From Aequorivita soesokkakensis (GTDB lineage Bacteria; Bacteroidota; Bacteroidia; Flavobacteriales; Flavobacteriaceae): DNA of 64,000 nt. This document shows positions 7,008-16,594 of this stretch, in pieces. The stretch spans positions 179,843-243,842 of the forward strand of contig NZ_LXIE01000012.1 in NCBI RefSeq assembly GCF_001641085.1, written 5' to 3'. Made by a program: the position numbers and the translations under genes. The stretch's first letter is position 1. Each line of letters begins with the position of its first letter. The notes beneath the pieces are model-generated. The model was not told the origin of the DNA, searched no databases, and was given only the letters and a program-made list of their open reading frames with translations.

Positions 7008-8510
7008 TTAATTTCCATATAATGCCTTTCCAGCAGCCTCATATTTATCATTTGTGGTCCAGGTTGGCGTTTTTGGATCATTGGCAATAAGTCTTCCGGC
7101 CAATACATAGCTCTGAAAAAATTTCAGCAGATAGTCATAATCCAACGTGTCAGCTTCATCACCGGGTTGGTGGTAATATTTGGTGACATCACCATCAAAA
7201 GATTGAAAGCCTAAAGAGAAAGTAGGAGCGGGGATACCCTTTCTGGCGAAAACAATATTATCACTTCTTTCAAAAAGATTTTGTTCTGGAGCGGCATCAT
7301 CAATTGCTTTTAAGCCAAAAGTTGTGGCTGCATCTTTTATATTGGCGGAAGCAGTGGTTCTGGGCAATCCAATAATTGAAATTACCGAAGTGTCATTATA
7401 GCCCGCATTGTCACTATTAAAACAATAAACCATTTTGTTTAAAGGGAGCAAGGGGTTTTCAACATAATATTGACTTCCCAGTAACCCTTTTTCCTCTCCT
7501 GTGAAAAGAATAAATAAAGCCGAACGTTTGGTTGGGTATTTTGCAATATTTTCAGCCATACTTAAAACCGTTGTTGTTCCCACGGCGTTATCTCTTGCTC
7601 CGTTGTATATTTCATCGCCGGTTTCATCGGGTTTGCCAATGCCCACATGGTCGTAATGTGCAGAATATATTATAAATTCATTTTTTAATTGAGAATCTGT
7701 TCCTTCAACCATTCCGATTACATTTTGGGAAATGATTGTTTGCTTGTCTTCACCTTCCATCATCAGTTTTGCACTCATATAATTTTTAGACTCAAATGCT
7801 TTGGCTTGAACATTATTTTCGTCGTGGACCCATAGATAGGCAAGCCCTTTTTTTCCGTCTTGGTTTTCTTTATCCTTTGCAATTTCTATTCGGTCACTAT
7901 TAAAATTATGGTCAATATAGCCCCACGTTGTTTCATTGGCGTCCAAAAGCTCAATCACGGCAATCGCTCCATGGTCTTTTGCCAATTGCTCTTTCTGTTC
8001 AACCAAGCCAAAAGCAGCGCGGGTATCTGTAACTTTGGGTGCTCCGGATCTTACAATTACAATTTTTTCCGAAACATTTTTTCCTTTATAATCGTTTTCA
8101 AGGCCGTAACCTAAATAAATGGCTTCACCCGTGAACTCCATTTTATTCGGTTTTAATACCACTTTTCTCTTTAGTTCCTTGCCGTCAATTGCTAAAAGCA
8201 AACGCTTTATTGGGCTAACCTTATTCAGTTTTATTTCTTGAAAATAGCTTTCGGTGTTTGAGCCTTTCATCACGTTTTGTGTAACTGGTTTTACGCCATA
8301 ACTTCTAAGGGTATTGGCAAGATAGGCAGCAGCAATTTTATTTTCAGGTGTTCCCGTTTGCCTTCCTTTCAAAAGATCATCGGCCAAAAAGTATATGTGG
8401 CCCTCAATTTTGTTCTTAGTAATGGTAGCTTCTACTTTCTCTTTATCGGATTGTGAGTAAAGAGTGATTGAGCTTAGCAATAACGAGATAAAAAAAATGG
8501 TGTACTTCAT
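7008..8510 (-). CDS. Secreted M28-family zinc aminopeptidase
   Basis: Exported metallopeptidase of 500 residues. The signal peptide ends near SITLYSQ (about 20). A PA-like insert occupies roughly 110-250 and the M28 catalytic domain roughly 270-490. Candidate zinc ligands and catalytic residues are all present: His285 and Asp287 in HYDH, Asp307 in GARDNAVG, Glu339/Glu340 in FTGEE, Asp367 in NSDNAG and His447 in YYHQPGDE. The family removes N-terminal amino acids from peptides; here it would act in the periplasm or outside the cell. It is convergent with the lipoprotein cluster and divergent from the fasciclin gene. Confidence 0.93.
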   Translation of the reverse strand: MKYTIFFISLLLSSITLYSQSDKEKVEATITKNKIEGHIYFLADDLLKGRQTGTPENKIAAAYLANTLRSYGVKPVTQNVMKGSNTESYFQEIKLNKVSPIKRLLLAIDGKELKRKVVLKPNKMEFTGEAIYLGYGLENDYKGKNVSEKIVIVRSGAPKVTDTRAAFGLVEQKEQLAKDHGAIAVIELLDANETTWGYIDHNFNSDRIEIAKDKENQDGKKGLAYLWVHDENNVQAKAFESKNYMSAKLMMEGEDKQTIISQNVIGMVEGTDSQLKNEFIIYSAHYDHVGIGKPDETGDEIYNGARDNAVGTTTVLSMAENIAKYPTKRSALFILFTGEEKGLLGSQYYVENPLLPLNKMVYCFNSDNAGYNDTSVISIIGLPRTTASANIKDAATTFGLKAIDDAAPEQNLFERSDNIVFARKGIPAPTFSLGFQSFDGDVTKYYHQPGDEADTLDYDYLLKFFQSYVLAGRLIANDPKTPTWTTNDKYEAAGKALYGN

Positions 8511-8655
8511 AATTTAATTTGAAAATTGGTTAAAACTGTGCATAAAGATAAGTTTTGTATTGAAACAATAAATTTTATTTTTTTAAAACTGTTTAATCTT
8601 TTCACATAAAACTTAAACAAAAGTTAAAGTGCTTTTTATGAGGGATTTGTTTAAA

Positions 8656-8663
8656 TAGTTTTG
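8656..8663 (+). promoter_or_regulatory. TAnnTTTG promoter element before the fasciclin gene
   Basis: TAGTTTTG matches the Bacteroidota -7 consensus, 28 bases before the ATG at 8692. No convincing -33 TTTG is present at the usual distance, so support is moderate. Confidence 0.45.
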
Positions 8664-8691
8664 TTGGACTAATAAATAAACTATAAAACCC

Positions 8692-9648
8692 ATGAAAAAT
8701 TTACTGAAAATCTCACTGATTGTTTTTATCACTTTAGGATTTGCTTCCTGTAGTGATGACGATGATACCAATCCAGACCCTCAAACAAATACGATTGCTG
8801 ATTTTGTTGCATCAAATGATGATTATTCCTCTTTAAAGGCAGCGTTAGATAAAACTGGGCTGACCGCAACCCTTGATGGACAAGGAAGTTTTACGGTATT
8901 CGCTCCAAATAATGCAGCTTTTTCCGCCTTTTTAAACGCAAATGGTTTTGCAAGTTTGGATGATGTTCCAACAGCTTTGCTTACGAATGTATTGTTAAAT
9001 CACGTTGTTAGCGGTGTTAATATGGCTAGTGATTTAACAACAGGTTACGTAAATACCTTGGCAACAGAAGCTTCCTCAGGGGCTAATTTAAGTATGTATG
9101 TAAATACTTCCACTGGTGTAAAATTGAATGGAATTTCTACCGTAACAACTGCGGACATTGAAGCTGACAATGGAGTGATTCACGCTGTAAATGCTGTAAT
9201 TGCATTGCCAACGGTAGTCACCTTCGCTACTGCCGATTCAACTTTCGCTACCTTGGTTACAGCTTTAACACGTGCAGACCAGCCAGATTTTGTGGGTATT
9301 TTGTCAACTCCAGCTGGAACTTCTCCAGCACCTTTTACGGTTTTTGCTCCAACAAATGATGCTTTCACAGCTTTATTGGCTGAATTGGGAGCAAGTAGTT
9401 TAAATGATATTGATGGCCCTACACTTACAGCTGCTTTAAGTACGCATGTTATAGCTGGTGCCAATGTTCGTGCAGCAGATTTGGTAGATGGAACTGTAAC
9501 AACTCTAGGGGCAGACTTGGTTGTTGATGCGTCAAACGCTACTCTTACAGATCCAAACGGACGAGTAAGTAATATTATAGTTGTGGACGTTCAAGCCTCA
9601 AACGGTGTTGTTCACGCTATCGATAAAGTACTTCTTCCCCAATTATAA
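8692..9648 (+). CDS. Fasciclin (FAS1) domain lipoprotein, two FAS1 repeats
   Basis: Lipoprotein of 318 residues: lipobox GFASC (Cys20) followed by an acidic DDDD stretch. Two FAS1 domains, about 32-172 and 183-317, each carry the H1-type motif (SFTVFAPNNAAF and PFTVFAPTNDAF) and the H2-type ending (NGVIHAVNAVI and NGVVHAIDKVL). FAS1 domains are adhesion modules; the protein is probably anchored at the cell surface. Convergent with the carbonic anhydrase gene; a hairpin lies between them. Confidence 0.94.
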   Translation: MKNLLKISLIVFITLGFASCSDDDDTNPDPQTNTIADFVASNDDYSSLKAALDKTGLTATLDGQGSFTVFAPNNAAFSAFLNANGFASLDDVPTALLTNVLLNHVVSGVNMASDLTTGYVNTLATEASSGANLSMYVNTSTGVKLNGISTVTTADIEADNGVIHAVNAVIALPTVVTFATADSTFATLVTALTRADQPDFVGILSTPAGTSPAPFTVFAPTNDAFTALLAELGASSLNDIDGPTLTAALSTHVIAGANVRAADLVDGTVTTLGADLVVDASNATLTDPNGRVSNIIVVDVQASNGVVHAIDKVLLPQL

Positions 9649-9668
9649 TACAGGTACTTTATTGGAAA

Positions 9669-9709
9669 AATGCTGCTTTCTTTTTCAGATGGCAGCATTC
9701 TTTATTTTT
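9669..9709 (+). terminator. Probable terminator after the fasciclin gene
   Basis: AATGCTGC (9669-9676) pairs with GCAGCATT (9692-9699) over a 15-base loop, followed by CTTTATTTTT. The long loop makes it weaker than the other terminators here. Confidence 0.6.
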
Positions 9710-9717
9710 AGGACTTC

Positions 9718-10344
9718 TCAATCCAAATGATAAATTTCCATAATCTCTTTCAGGATTTGGTCAAAATCAATTTTTAAATCGATCAATTTTCCGGTTTCCA
9801 TATCCATAACCCAGCCGTGCACGGTTAAGTTTCGGTTGCGGTTTGCAAGTTGTACGTCAGCCGTTTTTATTACGTTAACGCACTGTTCCTGAACGTTTAG
9901 CTCTACCAATCTTCTGTACTTTTCTTCTTCGTTTGAAAAGGAATTCAATTCTTTTTGATGTAATCTATAAACATCGCGAATATTTCGCAACCACGGGTTC
10001 AAAATACCCAAATCCTGGCTCTGCATTGCAGCTTTTACGCCACCACAACCATAATGGCCGCAAACAATTATATGGTTCACCTTTAGGTGGTTTACGGCAT
10101 AATTAATAACACTCATGGCACTAAGGTCTAAATTTGAAACCATATTTGATATGTTTCGCATCACGAAAGCCTCTCCAGGTTTGGCTCCCATAATTTCCTC
10201 TGCTGTAACGCGGCTATCGCTGCAGCCAATATAAAGTACGTCTGGGTTTTGTCCATTTGCCAGATTTTTGAAATAATCAGGATTGTTTCCCAATTTTTCA
10301 TTTACCCAAGCTTGATTGTTTTTGAAGATTTGATCTATATTCAT
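9718..10344 (-). CDS. can: Beta-class carbonic anhydrase
   Basis: Reversible hydration of CO2 to bicarbonate by a cytoplasmic zinc enzyme of 208 residues. The zinc ligands and catalytic dyad are visible: Cys41, Asp43 and Arg45 in CSDSRV, and His97 and Cys100 in CGHYGCGG. The length is typical. No export signal is present. It is the last gene of a long minus-strand run, 38 bases downstream of the TPR lipoprotein gene. The symbol follows the E. coli name for this class. Confidence 0.95.
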   Translation of the reverse strand: MNIDQIFKNNQAWVNEKLGNNPDYFKNLANGQNPDVLYIGCSDSRVTAEEIMGAKPGEAFVMRNISNMVSNLDLSAMSVINYAVNHLKVNHIIVCGHYGCGGVKAAMQSQDLGILNPWLRNIRDVYRLHQKELNSFSNEEEKYRRLVELNVQEQCVNVIKTADVQLANRNRNLTVHGWVMDMETGKLIDLKIDFDQILKEIMEIYHLD

Positions 10345-10382
10345 ATTGTTTTTTGAAGGATTTTTTCAGAATTCAAAGATAA

Positions 10383-11903
10383 TTAAATTACCTGTTTTGT
10401 ATTTTCTATTCCTTTTAAAATGCGCAATCTTCCTGGCCCATTTTTAAGTGCGAGTGAATAGTGTTTTGCGGCTTCCTCATTTCTATTTTGGGTAAGCAAC
10501 CAATCTGCAAACAACTCATGAGGCGGTTTTTGTATGGATGGCGGACCATAGCTAAAACTCAGACTATTCTCAATATCGATGGATTTTATAAAATGTTCTT
10601 CGGCCAGTTTTAAATCATTATTTAGTTCAGCGCGAAGCGCCATTAATTGGTTTTGTCTTATTTCAGATTCTTTTAAATCCATTTCCGTAGCTTCATCGCG
10701 TGTAACTGCTGAACAAAGTTTGGAACTGCCTTCTGCTACAACAAAGGATTCCCTTTTATGATCTTGTTCCATAGTGTTAATCAAGCTGTCCAATTTTGAT
10801 ATATTACCTTCTTTAAAAGCTTTCATCCCTTCCAGAAAGTGATATTGGGAACGAACGGAAATATTCAAGTCGGTTATATCTACAGGAATATTTGCTATTT
10901 CACCGTCCCATTCATCTGTCTCGGTTAAATAGGTTCCTTTTAAAAATACCACATGCACTCGTGCTTTTTTTGAAGGGGTTTCAGCAGCATATTTTTTCAT
11001 ATCAAGCACCATTTTTTTTGCTTCTTCCTGATTTCCTTTTTGAAGATAGCCGTATTCTAACCAATGGAAAGCGTGATAGCCACGAGAGTCGTTGTCCAGA
11101 TTTTTTTTCTCCATTCTGTTAAGGCTTGCTTGGTAGGAAGCAATATTTGAAGAAATTACATCATCCCACATCCCCATTGCAACATAAATATGTGAAGGCA
11201 TATGCAGTGCATGGCTGGCATCTGGCGCTACTTTTGAATAGGCATTGGCGGCATCCAGCGCAAGTGAAGCGTGGTTGGGATCGTCATAGGAATGTATTAA
11301 ATAATGTAAAGCTCCGGGATGGTTTGGGTTTTCCTTTAAAATACCTTTTGCAATTTTTGCTCCTTTGCCATAAATCACATCGTCTCTTCCTTCTTCAACG
11401 GAACCCAGCAAAGACAGTGCATAAAATGCAGCAACTTCTTGATTGGCTGGATATTTTTTGTACAAACTTTCCATAAACTCGGAATAGCCAATATCACGTT
11501 CCTTTTTTTCTGTTTTTGGTTTGTAAAGTATGTGTACTGCTTCAATTAAATCATTTTCAAGTTCCGTTGTTTCTTGTTTGGAATTAATTTCGTCAAGTTG
11601 CTCCAAAACTATAGCGGCATCTTCATAATCCTGTTCCTGCCATAAACTGTGGTTATAGGTCATGGCTTCGCCCCAATACGCCATTGCCATTTCAGGGTCT
11701 TCCTTTTTTGCTTTTTGAAAAGCTTCGCGGGCGTCTTCGTATTCAAAGGAATGCAGTAATAGCAGCCCTTTTTTAAAATGGGGTAGAGCATTTTTGTTTC
11801 CAGTGACAGAAATATTCACAACACCCAAAGCATCAGTTTCTTTTTCTTTCTGTTTACAGGAAATTATAAGAAATAGTGCCAAAAAAATTGATAGATACTT
11901 CAT
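10383..11903 (-). CDS. TPR lipoprotein with His-rich motifs
   Basis: Lipoprotein of 506 residues (lipobox LIISC, Cys16) made largely of tetratricopeptide helices, for example ALPHFKKGLLLLHSFEYEDA and EMAMAYWGEAMTYNHSLW. The middle contains the striking stretches HYLIHSYDDP and ASHALHMPSHIYVAMG, which look too constrained for plain scaffold repeats and could bind a ligand or metal; that is inference. I know of no assigned function. It follows the alpha/beta hydrolase gene in the same direction with a 41-base gap. Confidence 0.85.
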   Translation of the reverse strand: MKYLSIFLALFLIISCKQKEKETDALGVVNISVTGNKNALPHFKKGLLLLHSFEYEDAREAFQKAKKEDPEMAMAYWGEAMTYNHSLWQEQDYEDAAIVLEQLDEINSKQETTELENDLIEAVHILYKPKTEKKERDIGYSEFMESLYKKYPANQEVAAFYALSLLGSVEEGRDDVIYGKGAKIAKGILKENPNHPGALHYLIHSYDDPNHASLALDAANAYSKVAPDASHALHMPSHIYVAMGMWDDVISSNIASYQASLNRMEKKNLDNDSRGYHAFHWLEYGYLQKGNQEEAKKMVLDMKKYAAETPSKKARVHVVFLKGTYLTETDEWDGEIANIPVDITDLNISVRSQYHFLEGMKAFKEGNISKLDSLINTMEQDHKRESFVVAEGSSKLCSAVTRDEATEMDLKESEIRQNQLMALRAELNNDLKLAEEHFIKSIDIENSLSFSYGPPSIQKPPHELFADWLLTQNRNEEAAKHYSLALKNGPGRLRILKGIENTKQVI

Positions 11904-11944
11904 AATAAATGTATTGGGTGATTTTAAAGATAATGAATTTTGCT

Positions 11945-12994
11945 TTATTTGAATTCCCCTGTATTTACATCTTTAATAAACTTTATCAATCCCGGAAAAT
12001 AATTTTCTGGATCGTCATATTGTGAACAATGTCCAGCATTTACTGTCAAACTTCTTCCGTTTTGAACCTGTGTGCTCATCCATTCCATATATTTTGGATC
12101 CATGGTGTCGTATTTTCCGCCAATCATTAATGTTGGAGTTTTAATTTCTTTTAATCTATCTGAAACATCCCATCCTTTTAAAGTTGCATTTCCCGTTACA
12201 CCAAATTCGCTGTAACCTTGCATATAGATATAAATATTTGGGTTGAGGTGTGAAAAGGCGCGATTGATGAATTCTGGCCATTCATCCAAAGGTTTGCGAA
12301 GAATATGCTCTGTATAATAATTGTTCATCACGAGTTCGGAATATCTGGGATTTGAGAAATCTTCTTTGGCTTCCAATTCCTTGATTTCTTTATAGATTTG
12401 TGGAGGAAGTTGGGCTCCCAAAACTTCGGCATATTTTTCATATTCTGGAATGCTCGCCATCATATTTGAAATAATCAAGCCTTTTAAATTATCTTGATAT
12501 TTCAACGCATATTCCATCGCCAAAATTCCGCCCCACGATTGGCCGAGTAGGTAAAAATTTTCTTTATCAAGATTTAATGCTTTTCGCACTTGCTCTACTT
12601 CTTCCACAAAATGTTCAGTGGACCAAAGGGTGGAATCGTTTGGTTTGTCGCTGTAATAACTGTCCAATTGATCGTAATAGATGTATTCAATTTCTTCATT
12701 AGGAAAGTAGCCGTCAAAATTCTCAAAAAATTCGTGTGTTCCGCCGGGACCGCCGTGAAGTAACAAAACCTTCATCTTTGGATTGTTGCCCATACGTTTT
12801 GTCCAAACATTAAAAGTGCCTTTTGCGGTTTCAATTGGAATCATTTTGATACCTCCGGTATTTTGGTCATCGCTATTGGAATAATCGAAATAGCTGGATT
12901 TGCTGGCGGTTTCTGTTTTTGAGGTTTCTTGTTTTTCGGCACAACTAAATAAAAGTGTTGCTGAAAATATTAATGTGTAAATTATGTATTTCAT
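11945..12994 (-). CDS. Proline iminopeptidase-like alpha/beta hydrolase (S33), lipoprotein
   Basis: Alpha/beta-hydrolase of 349 residues with a lipobox (LLFSC, Cys18), so exported and lipid-anchored. It shows the S33 oxyanion motif LLLHGGPGG, the nucleophile elbow GQSWGG (Ser), a late Asp in GGKYDTMD and the catalytic His in NAGHCSQYDD. Known family members release N-terminal proline or other residues from peptides. The neighbouring dipeptidase and peptide-type transporter fit a peptide-use role. The cap region is typical; the substrate is unproven. Confidence 0.9.
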   Translation of the reverse strand: MKYIIYTLIFSATLLFSCAEKQETSKTETASKSSYFDYSNSDDQNTGGIKMIPIETAKGTFNVWTKRMGNNPKMKVLLLHGGPGGTHEFFENFDGYFPNEEIEYIYYDQLDSYYSDKPNDSTLWSTEHFVEEVEQVRKALNLDKENFYLLGQSWGGILAMEYALKYQDNLKGLIISNMMASIPEYEKYAEVLGAQLPPQIYKEIKELEAKEDFSNPRYSELVMNNYYTEHILRKPLDEWPEFINRAFSHLNPNIYIYMQGYSEFGVTGNATLKGWDVSDRLKEIKTPTLMIGGKYDTMDPKYMEWMSTQVQNGRSLTVNAGHCSQYDDPENYFPGLIKFIKDVNTGEFK

Positions 12995-13066
12995 AACGGT
13001 TGATTTAGTTGTTTTTTTTTGAAATTATAGAATTATTTTTTTCATATATATTTTGATTTTTTTTAC

Positions 13067-13870
13067 TTACCATCCTTCTACTTGATATTTATTTGGCCCA
13101 ATTTGCCCAGTTTTTGAAAGTGAAGCGCATTCGTCATTTCTTTCAAAAATAGCATCGGTTGGTTTTACAGCTCCGTTAGACATTGTAGGGTAATCATAAA
13201 CAGTGTAAGTGTAGCCAACGGTACTGCAAGGATGTCTGTTACCGTCTTGCGAGCCCCAATATTCAGTAAAATTATACGATACAGGTGCGAGTCTTTGCCA
13301 GGATTTTGGCACTAAAATTTTACCAATAAATTCTTCTTTTTCAGTTTCCATGTCCATTACCCAAGACCCCCACCAAGTTCCAGTTTCTGGCGCAACTGCC
13401 TTTTCTAACTCCCAAACTCTTACACGATATTTACGCCCTTCTTGCCAATTGTACTTTATTCTGCAAGAATAGCCGCTCCCTTCGTGGCCAAATGCTTCGG
13501 AAAATCCATTGGCTGCACTTTCTACACCTTTTGAATCCCAAATTGAAAAAATAGCAATCTTTGTTTGCTCTCCTTTAAATGAAGCTGTAGTTTGAAGCCC
13601 CATATAAGCAGACTTACCGTTTACAAAAGAGAATTGATGTGCCCAATAAAAATTGGGTGCTTCTTTTTCAACAGTGAGAAAAAAGTCCAAATTATTATAA
13701 CCGTAACTATCAGCATTTAGTTGCGGCCAATTAAAAATTGCGGAAGCTACATAGGTTGGCGATTTAAATGTCAATCCGTTATCATTCGTATTATTTTGAG
13801 AGTTTAAAACGCTGTGTCCGAAAAAAAATAATAGCAAGGCTGAAATGTAAATTTGCTTGTAATTTTTCAT
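13067..13870 (-). CDS. Secreted DUF3472-like protein
   Basis: Exported protein of 267 residues with an N-terminal signal peptide (cleavage near VLNSQ). The body contains AIFSIWD, a Gly-rich GFSEAFGHEGSGYSC segment, the stretch YNWQEGRKYRVRVWE and many aromatic residues, a pattern I associate with DUF3472 (beta-sandwich, possibly carbohydrate-related). The assignment is from memory of the pattern and only moderately sure. It starts 15 bases after (minus-strand sense: downstream of) the M19 dipeptidase gene's stop, so the two are likely co-transcribed. Confidence 0.7.
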   Translation of the reverse strand: MKNYKQIYISALLLFFFGHSVLNSQNNTNDNGLTFKSPTYVASAIFNWPQLNADSYGYNNLDFFLTVEKEAPNFYWAHQFSFVNGKSAYMGLQTTASFKGEQTKIAIFSIWDSKGVESAANGFSEAFGHEGSGYSCRIKYNWQEGRKYRVRVWELEKAVAPETGTWWGSWVMDMETEKEEFIGKILVPKSWQRLAPVSYNFTEYWGSQDGNRHPCSTVGYTYTVYDYPTMSNGAVKPTDAIFERNDECASLSKTGQIGPNKYQVEGW

Positions 13871-13885
13871 AATGGTTGGTTTATG

Positions 13886-15067
13886 TTAGTTGGTTTCATT
13901 CGCTATTAAAACCCGAAGCAGATTTCCGCCAAGGATTTTATCAATATCTTTTTCGCTATAGCCTTTTTCAGCCAAAGCTTTTGTGATTTTTATATAATCT
14001 GTAACATCGTCCAACTCTTTTGGTGGCAGAAAAATTCCATCAAAATCGGAACCTATGCCCACATAATCCACGCCAACTAATTTAATAACATATTCAATAT
14101 GTTTAATTACCCATTCAAATGGTGCACGAAGAGCTTCTGACTCTTCAGTATATTTTTTGTATATACTTTCTTGGGCTAAAAATGGCTCCATTCCCGTTTG
14201 CATTAGGGAATCTATTTCTGCTTTGTGGCTTTCAATAAATGCCATTTCCCTTGCGTCAACCGAAGGATCAATAAATCCTGAATTAAAATTAATTTGAATA
14301 ACGCCGCCATTTTTGGCAATGGCTTTTATTTGGTCGTCCTTTAAATTTCGTTTGTGCGGACAAAGGGCATAGACTGAACTATGGGAGGCGATAACAGGTT
14401 TTGTGGTTGTTGCAATTACATCATAAAACGTTTGCTCGCCAACGTGCGAAATATCTACCATCATTCCTAAGCTATTCATTTTTTGAACTACTTGTTTGCC
14501 AAAAGCTGTAAGCCCATTTTTTCCTTCGGAATTTTTTGCGCCCTCGGGATTGGTCTCGTCCGAAGCACTTGTTGCCCAAGGGGTAGAGTTATTCCAAGTT
14601 AAGGTTATGTACCGCGTGCCACGATTGTAAAGCGCTTCAAGTTTGCCCAAATCGTTTTCAAATTGATGGCCGCCTTCCACACCAATCAATGCTGCAATTT
14701 TGTTCTGTTTTACGGCTTTTAAAAGTTCTTTTGAATTGGCGACTTTTACAATTTTATCGGGATTCCGTTTAATAACGGCATCCAAACTATCTATTTGGCG
14801 GTTGGCAAAATCATACGGATTCTGTTTTTCGCCATCGCTCCAAACGGAAAAGAACTGAACATCTACGCCACCTTCTTTTATTCGATTTAAATCACTGTGG
14901 GTTTTGCCTTTTAAATTGGTATCAAAAACAAAATTCTTTTCCATGGTTTGGGTAAGAAAATCATTGTGGGTATCAACCAAAATTGCATTTTTGTGGATGT
15001 TTTGGTAGTTTTGCGCGCTTAGTTGAAATGTTGCGATTAAGCTGATGAAAAGTAGTTTTGTTTTCAT
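13886..15067 (-). CDS. Membrane dipeptidase (renal dipeptidase family, M19)
   Basis: Zinc dipeptidase of 393 residues, exported by a signal peptide (MKTKLLFISLIATFQLSAQ). An in-frame ATG at 15139 exists, but the ATG at 15067 gives a proper signal sequence and is preferred. Metal and catalytic motifs: DTHND (first His/Asp pair), the bridging Glu in GVEGGHQ, His in DISHVGEQTF, His in IASHSSVYAL and Asp in GIGSDFDG. The family cleaves dipeptides, including mixed-chirality ones. It sits directly after an AmpG-like transporter gene, suggesting scavenging of peptides, perhaps from cell wall. Confidence 0.93.
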   Translation of the reverse strand: MKTKLLFISLIATFQLSAQNYQNIHKNAILVDTHNDFLTQTMEKNFVFDTNLKGKTHSDLNRIKEGGVDVQFFSVWSDGEKQNPYDFANRQIDSLDAVIKRNPDKIVKVANSKELLKAVKQNKIAALIGVEGGHQFENDLGKLEALYNRGTRYITLTWNNSTPWATSASDETNPEGAKNSEGKNGLTAFGKQVVQKMNSLGMMVDISHVGEQTFYDVIATTTKPVIASHSSVYALCPHKRNLKDDQIKAIAKNGGVIQINFNSGFIDPSVDAREMAFIESHKAEIDSLMQTGMEPFLAQESIYKKYTEESEALRAPFEWVIKHIEYVIKLVGVDYVGIGSDFDGIFLPPKELDDVTDYIKITKALAEKGYSEKDIDKILGGNLLRVLIANETN

Positions 15068-15147
15068 AATATAGTTATTGATTGCTAGCTTTTTCTCATT
15101 AAGAAAGTTTTTGCTGATGTTTCTGAAAAGTTTGACCATTGTTAAAG

Positions 15148-16512
15148 TTAATCTTTAATTACCTGAGGAGCAGCAAATTTCTGATTTAATATTACAAAGC
15201 TATCTACTGTAACTCTGTGTTTGTCAAAATTTATAAATCGAATGAGAATTGCCATAATCAGAGGCATAATGGCTATAATAAGAAAAACGATTTCCCAACT
15301 ATAGTGGGTTTTTAAAACGCCGAGCATGGCAGCTCCAGTCGCTCGTCCCATATTTGAGAGTGCCATATAAATTGTAAATTGAGTTGCCGCAACTGTTTTC
15401 CAACACAAGTGCATTGCCGCCGCAAACATTGCAATACATAAAAAAGTGTATAATGTGTAATAGGATAAGATAAAGCCATAAACAACCACATTGTTGCTCC
15501 ATAAATTGGTCATAAAACCAAATACCGCAATAAGGATAATTAGTAAACTTAAATACACTGAAAGCATCTTGATTTTACCAAAATAATCTACCAAATAGCC
15601 ACCAATGAACATGCCTAAAAATCCTCCTATTACCGTTGTAATTGAAAACGCATTTGAAAAGGAAGTGTTTGTCCAGCCCAATTCCTGAATACTAAAAATA
15701 GGAAGTAGTGTATCTATAAGCCCGAACATTAAACCTATCACAAAAGCTCCAATACCAAACACGACACTCGATTTTAGGCGCACAACTTTATAAAGACTTT
15801 TAAATATATGTTTCCAACTTCTCAACTGTGTTTGCTTTGATTCTGAAGAAACTTCACCCGGGCTCCACGGCATTAATTTTTCTCCAGCTCGTTCCTTAAA
15901 ATATATTGGGAAAATCATAATCATTGCCACTGCAATGGAAAGTGAGGAAATGGCTATTGAAAAACCAACCGTATTGATAAGCCAAGTGCCAATAATTAAA
16001 GATGCAGAAATGCCAATGGTTTTGGTTCCCCACATTAAACCATTGGCTCTGGCCTGTTCGTTTTCGGGAATCACATCTACCGCCATTCCATCGGTTGCCA
16101 CGTCCTGAAATGCTCCAAAAAAACTGATAAAAAATCCTGCCGCCATCAATCCAAAAGCATTGTTTAAAGGGTCAGGAATTAGCCCGATGCACAAAAAACT
16201 GATGATTAATCCCAATTGCCCAAAAATAACCCATGGCCTTTTTCTGCCCATTGCCAAGAAAGTCCAACGATCCATTAAGGGGGCAATCAAAATTTTAAAG
16301 CTCCATGGAATTCCAATTACCCCAACATAGGCAGCAATTTCCATTGCGGACTTATCATTCATCGCCAACCATGCGGGGATGGCAAAAAAAGTAATTCCTT
16401 CAGGTATTCCTTGGGCGGTATATAGCGCGGAAAAAGTAACGTAGCGCGTTAAAGCATTATCAGTTAAAATGCGGCTGAATCTTTTTTTTTGTCTATTTTT
16501 TTCTTTTGCCAT
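15148..16512 (-). CDS. MFS transporter, AmpG-like
   Basis: Inner-membrane major facilitator of 454 residues with about 12 hydrophobic segments. The opening ALYTAQGIPEGITFFAIPAW, the loop DRWTFLAMGRKRPW and the segment FGAFQDVATDGMAVD match the AmpG-like branch of MFS, whose known members import muropeptides. The downstream neighbour is an M19 dipeptidase 80 bases away, which supports a peptide or muropeptide substrate; that remains inference. The upstream neighbour is an NTF2-fold secreted protein. Confidence 0.85.
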   Translation of the reverse strand: MAKEKNRQKKRFSRILTDNALTRYVTFSALYTAQGIPEGITFFAIPAWLAMNDKSAMEIAAYVGVIGIPWSFKILIAPLMDRWTFLAMGRKRPWVIFGQLGLIISFLCIGLIPDPLNNAFGLMAAGFFISFFGAFQDVATDGMAVDVIPENEQARANGLMWGTKTIGISASLIIGTWLINTVGFSIAISSLSIAVAMIMIFPIYFKERAGEKLMPWSPGEVSSESKQTQLRSWKHIFKSLYKVVRLKSSVVFGIGAFVIGLMFGLIDTLLPIFSIQELGWTNTSFSNAFSITTVIGGFLGMFIGGYLVDYFGKIKMLSVYLSLLIILIAVFGFMTNLWSNNVVVYGFILSYYTLYTFLCIAMFAAAMHLCWKTVAATQFTIYMALSNMGRATGAAMLGVLKTHYSWEIVFLIIAIMPLIMAILIRFINFDKHRVTVDSFVILNQKFAAPQVIKD

Positions 16513-16594
16513 GACATTGGTTTTAAGTGTAAGGAATAAAAATCCTTCGTTTTATTTATGACATGGGGAAACTGTCTGTTTTCTCGGAATATTG

